DNA from: RHKK01 sp964596245
GTDB lineage: Bacteria > Patescibacteriota > Patescibacteriia > 2-12-FULL-60-25
DNA: 64,000 bases
Assembly (NCBI GenBank): GCA_964596245.1
Contig: CAZQSK010000002.1
Span: 1 to 64,000, forward strand
Reading direction: 5' to 3'
The translations under genes and the position numbers were made by a program. Shown one piece after another: positions 41,571-50,719 of the stretch. Numbering within the stretch: the first letter of the stretch is position 1; each line of letters opens with the position of its first letter. The notes under the pieces were generated by a model. It saw nothing but the letters and a program-made list of their open reading frames with translations. It searched no databases and was not told the origin of the DNA.

Positions 41571-41571
41571 A

Positions 41572-42096
41572 TTACGCGCGCTTGGAAATGCGGAGACGAA
41601 TAAGATGAACGCTGATGGCGCACAAGATACCGAGCAAAGCGCCGGCAATGATGTCGCTCGGATAGTGCACGCCCACGGCCACGCGACCCAGAGCGACAAT
41701 AGCCGCCATCACCATCGCCAGCAAGCCAAGGGCAGGATGCCCAAGCACAATGGCGGCCGCACACGCGAAAGCCACGGATGTATGACCGGATGGGAAAGAA
41801 TGCGCCGTGAGCGGAGCCGGGATCAACTGCAAAATATCCGTAGAGGCAACATACGGGCGATCGCGGTCGATAATCATCCCGATGAGATTCGCCACCACCA
41901 TAACGACCAAAGCAGCGGTAGCCGCATCATAAGCCGTGCGTCGCCACGCTAAGCGTTTGCGACCATATCCGAGAACCGCCAATAACGGGACAAAAAAGAA
42001 CACAAGGTAGCGGGCGGCAAAAACAGCTCCCTGTTTCGCAAAATCACTGGAAAGCAAGGATTGTACGCCGTGGATGATCTCTATCTCCCCTGTCAT
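41572..42096 (-). CDS. PAP2-superfamily membrane phosphatase
   Basis: 174 residues, about five membrane helices. The PAP2 signature is present: DRDRPYV (a short form of KXXXXXXRP), FPSGHTSVAFACAAAIVLGH (PSGH) and ALGRVAVGVHYPSDIIAGAL (SRXXXXXHXXXD variant with GRVAVGVHYPSD). Such enzymes dephosphorylate undecaprenyl pyrophosphate or phosphatidic acid at the membrane. Next to mltG, a role in recycling the lipid carrier for peptidoglycan is likely (inference). Its start overlaps the end of nth by 4 nt. Confidence 0.9.
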   Translation of the reverse strand: MTGEIEIIHGVQSLLSSDFAKQGAVFAARYLVFFFVPLLAVLGYGRKRLAWRRTAYDAATAALVVMVVANLIGMIIDRDRPYVASTDILQLIPAPLTAHSFPSGHTSVAFACAAAIVLGHPALGLLAMVMAAIVALGRVAVGVHYPSDIIAGALLGILCAISVHLIRLRISKRA

Positions 42097-42743
42097 GATT
42101 TTGATGATAACACACTCGGCGCCTTGGTTTTATTCGGGTAGCTGCACCACTTGGCGACGGGACAGCGCCAACATTGCGGACGTCCGGCCACACAAATATC
42201 ACGACCAAAAGGGACGATGGTGCGGTTGATCTCGGACCATAGACGCTTTGGAACCAAAGCACGTAACTCCTGTTCGACTTTCAGCGCATTTTTTTCTTGC
42301 GCCCAACCCAAACGTCGCACAATGCGGAAAACATGTGTATCAACCGCGATCGCCGGCTCGCCAAACACGAAGGACAAAACAACGCTCGCGGTTTTTCGAC
42401 CAACGCCAGGCAAGCGTAGAAGCTCATCCATGGTTGATGGAACGCGGCCCTTAAAATCCCCAAGCATCATCTGTGCCAACTTTTTCACCGCCTTCGCTTT
42501 TTGGCGATACAGCCCAATCGTATTAATACTCTCGGCAATGTCGGTCCATTTCGCATCAGCCAATGAATTCAACGTCGGAAAGCGCTTACGAAAAGACGGA
42601 TAGATTTTCAACACTTGCTTATCCGTGGTGCGCGCTGACAAAAGGGTAGCGATGAGTGTGTCCTCCGGTCGCTTCATCACCGTCCCACCGCCTGCAGTGT
42701 AACGCTTCCCCAAAACCTTCAGCACCTGAACGACGGCCTGCAT
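42093..42743 (-). CDS. nth: Endonuclease III (HhH-GPD DNA glycosylase/AP lyase)
   Basis: 216 residues. The HhH motif LLRLPGVGRKTASVVLSFVF with catalytic Lys in GVGRKTA, and the GPD-region Asp in AIAVDTHVFRIVRRLGWAQE, are intact. The [4Fe-4S] loop is CVAGRPQCWRCPVAKWC with Cys spacing C-X6-C-X2-C-X5-C, as in E. coli Nth. It removes oxidised pyrimidines and cleaves the abasic strand. It starts 1 nt after the gpmI stop codon. Confidence 0.95.
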   Translation of the reverse strand: MQAVVQVLKVLGKRYTAGGGTVMKRPEDTLIATLLSARTTDKQVLKIYPSFRKRFPTLNSLADAKWTDIAESINTIGLYRQKAKAVKKLAQMMLGDFKGRVPSTMDELLRLPGVGRKTASVVLSFVFGEPAIAVDTHVFRIVRRLGWAQEKNALKVEQELRALVPKRLWSEINRTIVPFGRDICVAGRPQCWRCPVAKWCSYPNKTKAPSVLSSKS

Positions 42744-42744
42744 G

Positions 42745-44319
42745 TTAAATCAAGACTTGGCCCGTCATGTCCGGCGGCGGCGTGAGCCCAAGCATGTGCA
42801 ACAGCGTCGGTGCGACATCGGCCAACATCCCGACAGGCGGATTGAGCGAGAGATCTCCCCCAATCACATCGCCGGTTGGCGCGCGGATTCCTTCCAAATC
42901 TTTATGCACCACGATAAAAGGCACCGGATTGGTCGAATGCTCCTTGTCGATATCGCCAGTCACGAGATTTTTCACTTCTTCCGCATTTCCGTGGTCGGCC
43001 GTGATCACGACCGCGCCGCCAACGGCCAAGGCAGCCTCAACAATCTGACCAAGACAGGCATCGATGGCTTGATTTGCCTTCAGCGTAGCTTCGTAGTTAC
43101 CCGTATGCCCCACCATGTCCGGGTTGGCGTAGTTGGCCACGATGAAATCGTATTGCCCGCCGGCAATTTCCTTGACCAAGCGCTCGGTGAGCGTAGGCGC
43201 GGACATTTCCGGTTGCTGGTCATAACTTGAAACGCGCGGACTCGGAATAATCGCGCGATCCTCTCCCTGATACTCCTCCTCTCGCATGCCGTTGAGGAAA
43301 AACGTCACGTGCGCATACTTTTCCGTTTCCGCGATATGGAGCTGACGCATACCCGCATCGGAAATGACCTTGGCTAAACAGGTTTGCATGAGCTGTGGCG
43401 GGAACGCGACCTCGACCGGAAGGTCTTTTTCAAATTCGGTGAAGGTGACGAAAAACAAATCCTTCAAATACTGCATCGGGAACTTGTTAAAACCGGGCAC
43501 GACAAAGGCGCGAGTCATTTCGCGTGCACGATCCGGACGGAAGTTGAAAAAAATCACGCTATCACCGTCCTTGATCTGCGCGACTGGGCGGCCGCCAGGC
43601 GCAATCACCGTCGGAACCACCTGTTCATCAAACACCGACTTGGCATAAGACGCTTCGAGCGCGGCCTGCCAGCTTTCGGCCTTGTCCCCCTCTCCTTTCA
43701 CCATCGCGTTATACGCTTTTTCAATACGATCCCAGCGGTTGTCACGATCCATAGCGTAAAAACGTCCGGACACGGTCGCCACTTTTCCAACTCCAACCTC
43801 CGCGATCTTTGCCTCCAACTCAGTCAAAAATCCTTGCGCAGAGTTATAGAGAGCATCACGACCATCAAGAAAGGCGTGAATCGCGACATTCGCAAACTTC
43901 TCACGCTGACACAAATCCAAAAGCGCGTGCAGATGGCCCTGCGAAGCATGAACATTTCCCTGTGTCAGCAAACCCATCAGGTGTAGGGTGCCTCCATTTC
44001 CGCGGACATGTTCGAGCGCCTTCTTGAAGGTCGGATTATTGAAAAAATCACCGCCTTCGATCGCCAAATTGATGCGCGGCAAACTCTGATAAAAAATGCG
44101 ACCAGCGCCAATGGTCAGGTGCCCGACTTCGGAGTTACCCATCTCGCCCCAACTGAGGCCGACAGCTCCACCCGAAGCGTGAACCGTCATGGCCGGATAG
44201 GTTTCTACCAGGCGCTTAAAGACCGGCATCTTGGCATCCGAAATAGCATTCCCCTCGGCCGGTGGAGCAATGCCAAAACCGTCGAGAATCACGAGAATAA
44301 GGGGCCTAGGTCGACGCAT
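42745..44319 (-). CDS. gpmI: 2,3-bisphosphoglycerate-independent phosphoglycerate mutase
   Basis: 524 residues from ATG 44319 (MRRPRPLILVILDGFGIAPP). This start is 7 nt after TATGAT (44332-44327), whose -35 TTGTCA (44356-44351) is 18 nt away, so the message is leaderless; ATG 44331 and 44328 are alternatives. Motifs: metal/Ser region EMGNSEVGHLTIGAGRIFYQ (catalytic Ser in NSEVGH), LHLMGLLTQGNVHASQGHLH, FLDGRDALYNSAQGFLTELE, RFYAMDRDNRWDRIEKAYNA, FVVPGFNKFPMQYLKDL, YANPDMVGHTGNYEATLKAN, GGAVVITADHGNAEEV. It interconverts 3- and 2-phosphoglycerate using Mn ions. Confidence 0.97.
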   Translation of the reverse strand: MRRPRPLILVILDGFGIAPPAEGNAISDAKMPVFKRLVETYPAMTVHASGGAVGLSWGEMGNSEVGHLTIGAGRIFYQSLPRINLAIEGGDFFNNPTFKKALEHVRGNGGTLHLMGLLTQGNVHASQGHLHALLDLCQREKFANVAIHAFLDGRDALYNSAQGFLTELEAKIAEVGVGKVATVSGRFYAMDRDNRWDRIEKAYNAMVKGEGDKAESWQAALEASYAKSVFDEQVVPTVIAPGGRPVAQIKDGDSVIFFNFRPDRAREMTRAFVVPGFNKFPMQYLKDLFFVTFTEFEKDLPVEVAFPPQLMQTCLAKVISDAGMRQLHIAETEKYAHVTFFLNGMREEEYQGEDRAIIPSPRVSSYDQQPEMSAPTLTERLVKEIAGGQYDFIVANYANPDMVGHTGNYEATLKANQAIDACLGQIVEAALAVGGAVVITADHGNAEEVKNLVTGDIDKEHSTNPVPFIVVHKDLEGIRAPTGDVIGGDLSLNPPVGMLADVAPTLLHMLGLTPPPDMTGQVLI

Positions 44320-44326
44320 GGCCGCC

Positions 44327-44378
44327 ATCATAGCTCGCTTAACCCTAGCTTGACAAAATGGCTTATTTTTGATATATT
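44327..44378. promoter_or_regulatory. Divergent promoters sharing one -35 element
   Basis: TTGACAA (44350-44356): plus strand TTGACA, 17-nt spacer, TATATT (44373-44378) for the GC-rich membrane protein; minus strand TTGTCA, 18-nt spacer, TATGAT for gpmI. Confidence 0.8.
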
Positions 44379-44492
44379 TTGACGTTCGTCGGATTGCGCT
44401 CAACCAAGCGTTTTTCGATTAACCTAAGGGCCAAAACAGGCCTTTAGCCCAGACCACGGGGCGCAAGCCCCTCGAACATTAGGGAGAGAACC

Positions 44493-45512
44493 ATGGCAGA
44501 CAGCACCAAGAGCACGCTGGGACAGAACCTGTCCCAAGTGCGTGGCGGCGAGACTCTCGCGAGACTCGCGGCCAACCTGCCTCCGTCCGTTGCCGCGGCG
44601 CCGACCGGTGACGTGGAGAAGGACGAGGACCTGGAGGTCGAGGGCGCGAGCTTCTCGGCCACCAACACCACGCCGACCGGTGACGAGGAGAGCTCGCTCT
44701 CCTTCGCCACCGACCCGGCCGAGCTCGAGCGCATCCGCAAGGAGCGCGAGACCAAGCTCGAGGACGCGGCGGAGCGTATCTCCGGCGAGTTCGACTCGCG
44801 TGTGCGGGTGCCCGATCCGAAGGAGCCTGACCCCGTTCTCGACGAGGCCAGGAAGCGCCTCGCCACGGCTCCCACCGCCATCGCCACCACGCCGGTCCCC
44901 CCGGCGCCCGTGCCCACGCCCGCTCCGGTGGTCGTGGTCCCGGCTCCCGCACCGACTCCCGCTCCGGCGACCCCGGCACGGAAGAAGGTCGCGACGGGCG
45001 CGCACACGCTGATGGCTCCGGCCGTCACGCCCCCGAGCGCTCCCACCACGGGCTCGACTCCGGTCGTTCCCGTACCCGCGAGTACCTTGGCCCAGCTTGC
45101 TGGGTGGGTGCGCAACAACATCGCGACGCTGCTCATCGTGAGCGTAGTCGCGGGCCTGTTCGTCTGGATCGTCGCGACCTACGCGGCCGAAGCGACGAGC
45201 GTCTCCACGGCGGCAACGTCGGAAGCGACGCCCCCGACGGCTCCCCCGATCATCGCCCCCACCAACGATCTCATCATCCCCGAAGAGATGATGCCGTCCG
45301 AGACGCCCGTCGTGGAAAACCTCTTCGACGGCGAAGCGGGCGAGCTCGTGTGGGAGGAGGCCTCCGATGTGGATCCCGAAACCTGCCGCAACCGGTTCAC
45401 CGGCGTGGCATCTGGCGTGATCCCCGAAGGAACCCGCTTCTTCCGCTGCGAAGCGGGTGAAGCGGTCGGAAACAACATCTGTGCTTGCGAGATCGGCGTC
45501 AGACTTCGCTGA
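44493..45512 (+). CDS. GC-rich Pro/Ala-rich single-pass membrane protein
   Basis: 339 residues. A long polar N-terminal region (about 1-125, with ELERIRKERETKLEDAAERI) leads to a Pro/Ala/Val-rich stretch (VPTPAPVVVVPAPAPTPAPA), one membrane helix at about 212-232 (IATLLIVSVVAGLFVWIVAT) and an outer domain of about 105 residues with three or four cysteines (PETCRNRFTGVASGVIPEGT, FFRCEAGEAVGNNICACEIG). No family recognised. SD GGGAGAG precedes ATG 44493. A 5' UTR of about 108 nt carries two hairpins (44425-44446; GGGGCGCAAGCCCC near 44458-44471). Own terminator. One of the scattered GC-biased genes. Confidence 0.7.
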   Translation: MADSTKSTLGQNLSQVRGGETLARLAANLPPSVAAAPTGDVEKDEDLEVEGASFSATNTTPTGDEESSLSFATDPAELERIRKERETKLEDAAERISGEFDSRVRVPDPKEPDPVLDEARKRLATAPTAIATTPVPPAPVPTPAPVVVVPAPAPTPAPATPARKKVATGAHTLMAPAVTPPSAPTTGSTPVVPVPASTLAQLAGWVRNNIATLLIVSVVAGLFVWIVATYAAEATSVSTAATSEATPPTAPPIIAPTNDLIIPEEMMPSETPVVENLFDGEAGELVWEEASDVDPETCRNRFTGVASGVIPEGTRFFRCEAGEAVGNNICACEIGVRLR

Positions 45513-45530
45513 CGATGATCACGCCCCTCA

Positions 45531-45564
45531 GGGCGCCCAACTGGGCGCCCTATTCTTTTTCTTA
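45531..45564 (+). terminator. Terminator of the GC-rich membrane protein gene
   Basis: AGGGCGCCC (45531-45539), short loop, GGGCGCCCT (45544-45552), then ATTCTTTTTCTT. Confidence 0.85.
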
Positions 45565-45573
45565 AAAACGGAA

Positions 45574-47499
45574 TTAGCAGTTACGACCCGTACACGGAAC
45601 CGTCACCGGCTTGGGCTCAGGAGTCACCGTGATGGTTGCGGATGCGGATTTGGAAATCTGGCCTTCGCGATATGTTGCATTCAAGGTTGCCGTCGTTTCA
45701 ATGGCCGCACAGAACGACATGAGTACACCATCATTGTTGGCGTAAATCAGCTTGGGATCGGAAACGCTGATCGAGCTCATCAATGTTACATCCTTACGGG
45801 TACCGTCGCCGTAATTTGCATACACTTTGAAGGTGGAACGTCCGCTACATGCCAAAGTTGTCGCACCGCTGAATACGATGGAGAGCGACTGATAGCCCGT
45901 AACCGGAGTTTGTGTAACGGTTTTGACCGTAATTGAAGCTGAAGCGGCATGCGCACCGCCCGGATCCGTAAATACGCCATTTAATTTAATGGTACCTGCA
46001 ACCGACGGGGTGAAGACGTTGCCAGACAATGAACCCTGACCGCCCATTGCGACCGAGAAGATGGTCTTGGCCGTAAGGTCATCAGTCTGCCCCGAAGCCG
46101 TGGTGCCGAACATACTCAAACGAACAGGCTGACCGACGCTCGGCTGCGAGTTACTCGGCAATAATGTGTATCGCTGATACGTCGTGACCGTTGATTGCGT
46201 TGTCGGTGCAGGCTTGATGACGGTCGGTGTGGGCTTGGCGACATCCGGAATCTGCGTTCCTTGCGTCGGCTGCGGAACCTCGATCGGAGTAGCGGACGGT
46301 AGCGCCTCGCCAATCACTTCCAAGCGCTTGCGCAACGCCTGGGCTTTTCGACCAAGACCCGTGCGCTCGGCTTCGCTCACCTCAAGTTGGGCGATACGGC
46401 GATCGAACGCATCCACAACCGCACGCAACTCCCCGATTTCAATGCTCGTACGATCCAAAACCGGACGCTGAATCAAATCATCGATGCGATCGTCGATGTC
46501 CACGGCATCCAAATACGCCTTGCGGGCATTTCCCGGGTCGATCAAAGCCATGCGGAAGGTGCGGGCCTGCTTTGTTCCAAGCGCATGAGCAAGACCGAGC
46601 AATTCGCGGCGTTCCGCACCGGCTTGGTTGGCGTAGCGACGGAATGCTTTTTCATCACCGGCCGCCAAACGACGCTCGGCATATGCTTTTGCCAACTTTT
46701 CGCGCGTCTTGCCGGATGAAAAACGGAGGCGCAGCGTTTCGGATGCATCCACCATAAAACGCGGCGCGCCTTCAAAGGTCGCGGCCTTACGTTCAAAGCG
46801 ATTTCGCAAATCATTAAAACGAACCTTGTCATCGTCCGCATCCTTTTTACGATTTGATTCGGCCCATGCATCGTCCGGACGCAGATCGCGCACCTCGCGA
46901 GCCTTACCGTCAGGTCCGAATTTTCCCCACTGATTGTCGCGCAATAATGTTTCTCCATCCCCGGCTCCACGCATACCAACCACGGATTCGCTCACCGCGA
47001 TCTGGGTTCCGTCCGCATCTTTTCCAACACCGAATGTCGTGCCGCGTACCGTGGCAACCACGTCGCTGGTCTTCACTTCGATCGTGCTGTCCAAATCAAG
47101 CAACTTCAACATACGGGACCACACGCGTCCGCTCTCAAGCTTGAGTTGGATTTTCGCGCCCGGAGTCGCAATCCCCTCAACCGGTGACGCTTCGATGGTG
47201 AGCTGACTGTTTTCTTCGATGCGCGTGTATCCGCGATCGCCCCACACGAGCTTCGCCTCACCACCTTGGCCGGTACGAATCTGATCACCCGGAAGAACAT
47301 CAACGGGCACGCTGATAGCCGACCATTCGCCCTCGCCTCCGCGACGCCACTCAGCCGGGGTTTTCACCGGTTCCACCCGCACATGTGGCAACTCCGATGC
47401 CTGAACGGACCCGAGCGACCAAAACCAGGCAATCAAAGCCACGAGCAGCGCAGCAACAGCCAAACCAATCACCCAGAGGATCATGCGTGTGTTCTTCAT
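45574..47499 (-). CDS. FecR-domain membrane protein with Ig-like C-terminus
   Basis: 641 residues. N-terminal membrane helix (VIGLAVAALLVALIAWFWSL), FecR domain at about 70-200 (VLPGDQIRTGQGGEAKLVWG, RGYTRIEENSQLTIEASPVE, KIQLKLESGRVWSRMLKLLD, IEVKTSDVVATVRGTTFGVG), a helical region (about 215-400, RLAAGDEKAFRRYANQAGAE), a Thr/Pro linker, and Big2-like beta domains (LTAKTIFSVAMGGQGSLSGN, GVFTDPGGAHAASASITVKT). The C-terminus has three Cys (VPCTGRNC end). FecR domains bind peptidoglycan or act as anti-sigma sensors; no sigma factor gene is adjacent. Confidence 0.85.
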   Translation of the reverse strand: MKNTRMILWVIGLAVAALLVALIAWFWSLGSVQASELPHVRVEPVKTPAEWRRGGEGEWSAISVPVDVLPGDQIRTGQGGEAKLVWGDRGYTRIEENSQLTIEASPVEGIATPGAKIQLKLESGRVWSRMLKLLDLDSTIEVKTSDVVATVRGTTFGVGKDADGTQIAVSESVVGMRGAGDGETLLRDNQWGKFGPDGKAREVRDLRPDDAWAESNRKKDADDDKVRFNDLRNRFERKAATFEGAPRFMVDASETLRLRFSSGKTREKLAKAYAERRLAAGDEKAFRRYANQAGAERRELLGLAHALGTKQARTFRMALIDPGNARKAYLDAVDIDDRIDDLIQRPVLDRTSIEIGELRAVVDAFDRRIAQLEVSEAERTGLGRKAQALRKRLEVIGEALPSATPIEVPQPTQGTQIPDVAKPTPTVIKPAPTTQSTVTTYQRYTLLPSNSQPSVGQPVRLSMFGTTASGQTDDLTAKTIFSVAMGGQGSLSGNVFTPSVAGTIKLNGVFTDPGGAHAASASITVKTVTQTPVTGYQSLSIVFSGATTLACSGRSTFKVYANYGDGTRKDVTLMSSISVSDPKLIYANNDGVLMSFCAAIETTATLNATYREGQISKSASATITVTPEPKPVTVPCTGRNC

Positions 47500-47515
47500 A
47501 GTCGCGGAGAGCGTA

Positions 47516-47543
47516 GCAAAAACCCCCGCTTTTAGCGAGGGTT
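47516..47543 (-). terminator. Second terminator downstream of the 47580 gene
   Basis: Minus strand AACCCTCGCT, loop AAA, AGCGGGGGTT, then TTT. Just before the FecR gene start. Confidence 0.7.
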
Positions 47544-47554
47544 CTCAGCGCATG

Positions 47555-47576
47555 AAAAAAGCCTCCCTAAGGAGGC
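47555..47576 (-). terminator. Terminator of the 47580 gene
   Basis: Minus strand GCCTCC, loop TTAG, GGAGGC, then six T. Confidence 0.85.
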
Positions 47577-47579
47577 GGC

Positions 47580-47873
47580 TCAGTCGCTGAGCGACAGCGC
47601 GATGGCACGGATAGAGGGAGGCACTTCCCCATCCGAATCGAGCAGACCAAGCTCGCGAAGCCGCTGCAGGCTGCCCTCGTAGTACACAAACCACAGATCG
47701 AAGCTCGCAGGATCTTCTCGGCAACGCAGAATGAGGTCGTTGAGGAGAATCGCTCCGTTCTTCTCCTTCTTGAGTGCGAGGACGCGGTTGAATTGATACC
47801 GCGAGACGACCTCGCCACACTTGAGCGTGACGATGGGACTCTCCTCGGATGTTGCCGAGGCTTCTGTTTGCAT
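47580..47873 (-). CDS. GC-rich small hypothetical protein
   Basis: 97 residues from ATG 47873 (MQTEASATSEESPIVTLKCG), preceded by SD AAGGGGGTG; the longer frame to 47942 would begin before the presumed promoter. Polar N-terminus then a compact mixed domain (EVVSRYQFNRVLALKKEKNG, AILLNDLILRCREDPASFDL, WFVYYEGSLQRLRELGLLDS, GEVPPSIRAIALSLSD). No family found by eye. TTGACA (47930-47925, minus) with poor -10 (CATCAA or ATCAAT). Flanked by the tRNA-Pro terminator upstream and two tandem terminators downstream, i.e. a fully insulated unit. Confidence 0.6.
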   Translation of the reverse strand: MQTEASATSEESPIVTLKCGEVVSRYQFNRVLALKKEKNGAILLNDLILRCREDPASFDLWFVYYEGSLQRLRELGLLDSDGEVPPSIRAIALSLSD

Positions 47874-47945
47874 GGCACCCCCTTCATCGCGTGGGTGGCA
47901 ATTGATGCCAGGGATTTGGCCCGATGTCAATCCTTTAGACAACGC

Positions 47946-47975
47946 AAAACGCCCCTCCGAAATGGAGGGGCGTTT
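47946..47975 (-). terminator. Terminator of tRNA-Pro
   Basis: AAACGCCCCTCC pairs with GGAGGGGCGTTT across a GAAAT-like loop, 4 nt downstream of the tRNA CCA end. Confidence 0.85.
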
Positions 47976-47978
47976 GCA

Positions 47979-48054
<76 letters not shown>

Positions 48055-48101
48055 CTTTTTTGCTCGGCAACGCTATCAGATATAGCCCTACCTCGCAAGA
48101 C

Positions 48102-49277
48102 TTACTCCTCTTTTACCGGAGGGCGCATGCCCGTCATTACCCAGGCGGCCAAAAGGGCGGTGATTGGAACCGTAAACACAAGACCGATGGTACCCGCCAA
48201 TGAACGCACTACCTCGTCCGACACGGAATCAAAGTTGATGAACTTGAGCCATGATCCCCCGAACTGGGTGTAGAGAAGCAACGACGAAAGTGAAGCACCA
48301 ACATAGGCAAAGATAAGGGTGTTGGCGAGCGCGCCCATATGCTCTTTGCCGACGACCATTCCACTCGTAAACAGCTCCTTGAACGATGCCTTCGGATGAT
48401 GGCGACGAACTTCAGAAACGCTTGAGGCGATGGACACGGCCACGTCTTCCAACACACCGGCGGCGGCGATGATGATACCGGCGAACATCAGCCCGCGCGG
48501 ATTCAATGTCGGATTCTTATTGAAGAAGATGCGATCCTCTTCGGTAGAAAGACCGGACAAATTTGCCCAGTCGGCGAAAATCAAGCCGATGAGATAGGCA
48601 ACCAAGGCGCCACCCATGGTACCGACGGCTGTTACCAATGATTTGCGATTAAACCCTGTTGTGGAGGCGGTCGAAATCAGAATGAATACGCCGGTTAGCA
48701 CGATAGCCACGGGCACCGGATTTGCTCCGCGCAAAAACAACGGAATCAGCACGTACCCAATCAAGGCGACGGACACGAGCATCGATCCCACCACCTTCAA
48801 TCCCTGCCAGCCAGACAAGAAGACCATCGCGGCCACGAACAAAATCCCAAGCCAAATCAAGGCAGCGCGACGATCAAATCCTTCCAAAAATAATAGCCAA
48901 CCATTTTCACCATCTGACTGCATGAACACCACCACGGAATCCCCCTGGCGCGGTTCCAACCCGTATGGATTCGAACCAACGTCGGAATGGATTTCACGCT
49001 CCTGATTCTGAAGCGGACCGGACTTAAATCGCACTTGGAATACTTTGATCTGCTGCGACCCTCCGCTTGTAGGCTCGGCACGAAGCTCAACCGATTCGAC
49101 CACAGCACGTTCGTAGATACCGTCGCGACCGCGCACGACCTGCGATTCAACACCGTCCGTACCGGCCTCTTGGGCAAAAGCTGGAGCAGCAAGTAGGGAG
49201 TAGCCAGTAGCAAGTAGCGCTAAAAGCAACCCTCCCTTCACGACGTGACTCGTTAGTCGATACTTGATAGTGGTCAT
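48102..49277 (-). CDS. YibE/F-family membrane protein
   Basis: 391 residues. A signal-like helix (GGLLLALLATGYSLLAAPAF) leads to a small extracytoplasmic beta domain (about 35-130, GRDGIYERAVVESVELRAEP, GDSVVVFMQSDGENGWLLFL) and about seven membrane helices typical of YibE/F (WLGILFVAAMVFLSGWQGLK, VAIVLTGVFILISTASTTGF, AAGVLEDVAVSIASSVSEVR, GMVVGKEHMGALANTLIFAY). Function unknown. The signal region is encoded by a stretch (49190-49222) rich in GTAGCAAGTAGC-type repeats. Start overlaps the nuclease gene stop by 4 nt. Confidence 0.9.
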   Translation of the reverse strand: MTTIKYRLTSHVVKGGLLLALLATGYSLLAAPAFAQEAGTDGVESQVVRGRDGIYERAVVESVELRAEPTSGGSQQIKVFQVRFKSGPLQNQEREIHSDVGSNPYGLEPRQGDSVVVFMQSDGENGWLLFLEGFDRRAALIWLGILFVAAMVFLSGWQGLKVVGSMLVSVALIGYVLIPLFLRGANPVPVAIVLTGVFILISTASTTGFNRKSLVTAVGTMGGALVAYLIGLIFADWANLSGLSTEEDRIFFNKNPTLNPRGLMFAGIIIAAAGVLEDVAVSIASSVSEVRRHHPKASFKELFTSGMVVGKEHMGALANTLIFAYVGASLSSLLLYTQFGGSWLKFINFDSVSDEVVRSLAGTIGLVFTVPITALLAAWVMTGMRPPVKEE

Positions 49278-50716
49278 AGTTTTTCAGTCCAGGGATACGG
49301 TTGCGCGTAGCTAATCAATCGGCGGGCGTAATTTCGTAGCCATGCCAGAACATGAGCCGTCGCACGCACATCCGCGCGGTTATATTGGATGATGGCATCC
49401 AGCGTGGCACGATTTCCGGTCTTGAGCCAGTCTTCATAGGCCACCACGGACTCTCCGCCGCCCTTTACCTCACCGTCCCAATGAAAGCCCAAAAACTTAC
49501 CGATCGCCTTCAAGCTGTAGAAGTAGAGCGGGAAGACGGTGGTATCAGCCACGATCTCCTTGAGATCTTTCAATGAGCCCAGGAATTTGAGCAGTCCCGG
49601 ATCCTGCTCGGTGTCGTAGCGCCGCGACAAGATACGCAAACGCGACGGCTCATACTGCGCGTAGTGGTACACGGTGTAATTTGAGGGAAGCGTTTTCAAC
49701 CAATCCAAAAACTCAAACCACATCGCACGCTCGTCTTCCGGACGCTCGGCCACAAAAGCGCGATACTCGTCATTCATCCAAATACCATAGAGATAATCGA
49801 CGTCCGTTGCCGGATGGCTCTCGATATCGAAATGGATTTCCACACCTTCGGTCGGATCAACGAACGTATCGCGGATAATCACGGCTTGCGTGGTGAGAGA
49901 AATCGCTTGGCGTTTGGCAGATTCAAGACCGCGCATGGTCAAACCCGGCTCCTGGCCTTCGAGGTCATTCGGATTCATGTGCGCCGCATCATCAATCGTG
50001 ATGATGCCGAGACGACGAAGCGAGCGCAGACGACGAACGTCCACGTTATAGAGCAAAGCGATGTCGCGCTTCTCTTCGGCCAGACGACGACAAGCCGCGC
50101 CCCAGGGCGCCGTGTCTTCACACGTCTTGCGATATACGAGATCCGGAATTTGTCCGAGGCGAATGCGCTCAAGCTCTTGGAGAATTTCGCGGAACTCGCT
50201 TTCAAATGCCCCCGCATCAAAGGCGATGCGCTCGCCGTCAGCATTAATGATGGCCGGATGCGCCGGAAACACGCCCTGAATGCGCTCCAACAACACGGAA
50301 TAAAACATCAGCTGCGCTTTATGGGCTTTTTTCATTTCGTGACTGCGCTTCACGTCGACCGGAATGTAATACCAATCCCCCAACTCACTCTTCCCTTCCT
50401 GACGCTCCAACAAGTCGGGCTTACCGAACCAATCTCCATCAGCCAAACGACCTTGGTAAATCACGGGCGCCCCCTCGCGCATTAACTCGATGGTACGTGC
50501 GACGGCCGCTTCTTCGGACATATCCTCCGCTACCGGCGCTGAGTCGCCATAAAAACGCGTGATGATGTCACGCTCATGCAGTAAACCGTCGTTCAAACGC
50601 TTCTCCTCGTCAGCGGTCAGCGGACGACGATCTTTAGGATCGCCAAAACGCTCCCAATACGGCCAATGCGGGCATTGGAGAAAGCGGTAAAAATCGGTGG
50701 CAGTCAGGCGATCCAT
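49274..50716 (-). CDS. TM0106-family RecB-like nuclease with RNase H-like domain
   Basis: 480 residues. N-terminal PD-(D/E)XK region starting LTATDFYRFLQCPHWPYWER and with DGLLHERDIITRFYG, GDWFGKPDLLERQEGKSELG (the D in GKPDLL), and PVDVKRSHEMKKAHKAQLMF (DVK as E/DXK, QLMFY) - a Cas4/RecB-type nuclease. The C-terminal domain (VEIHFDIESHPATDVDYLYG, WFEFLDWLKTLPSNYTVYHY, TVFPLYFYSLKAIGKFLGFH, IIQYNRADVRATAHVLAWL) is YprB-like RNase H/DEDD, with IHFDIES, and YNRADV. Probable nucleic-acid repair enzyme. Confidence 0.85.
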   Translation of the reverse strand: MDRLTATDFYRFLQCPHWPYWERFGDPKDRRPLTADEEKRLNDGLLHERDIITRFYGDSAPVAEDMSEEAAVARTIELMREGAPVIYQGRLADGDWFGKPDLLERQEGKSELGDWYYIPVDVKRSHEMKKAHKAQLMFYSVLLERIQGVFPAHPAIINADGERIAFDAGAFESEFREILQELERIRLGQIPDLVYRKTCEDTAPWGAACRRLAEEKRDIALLYNVDVRRLRSLRRLGIITIDDAAHMNPNDLEGQEPGLTMRGLESAKRQAISLTTQAVIIRDTFVDPTEGVEIHFDIESHPATDVDYLYGIWMNDEYRAFVAERPEDERAMWFEFLDWLKTLPSNYTVYHYAQYEPSRLRILSRRYDTEQDPGLLKFLGSLKDLKEIVADTTVFPLYFYSLKAIGKFLGFHWDGEVKGGGESVVAYEDWLKTGNRATLDAIIQYNRADVRATAHVLAWLRNYARRLISYAQPYPWTEKL

Positions 50717-50719
50717 GGC

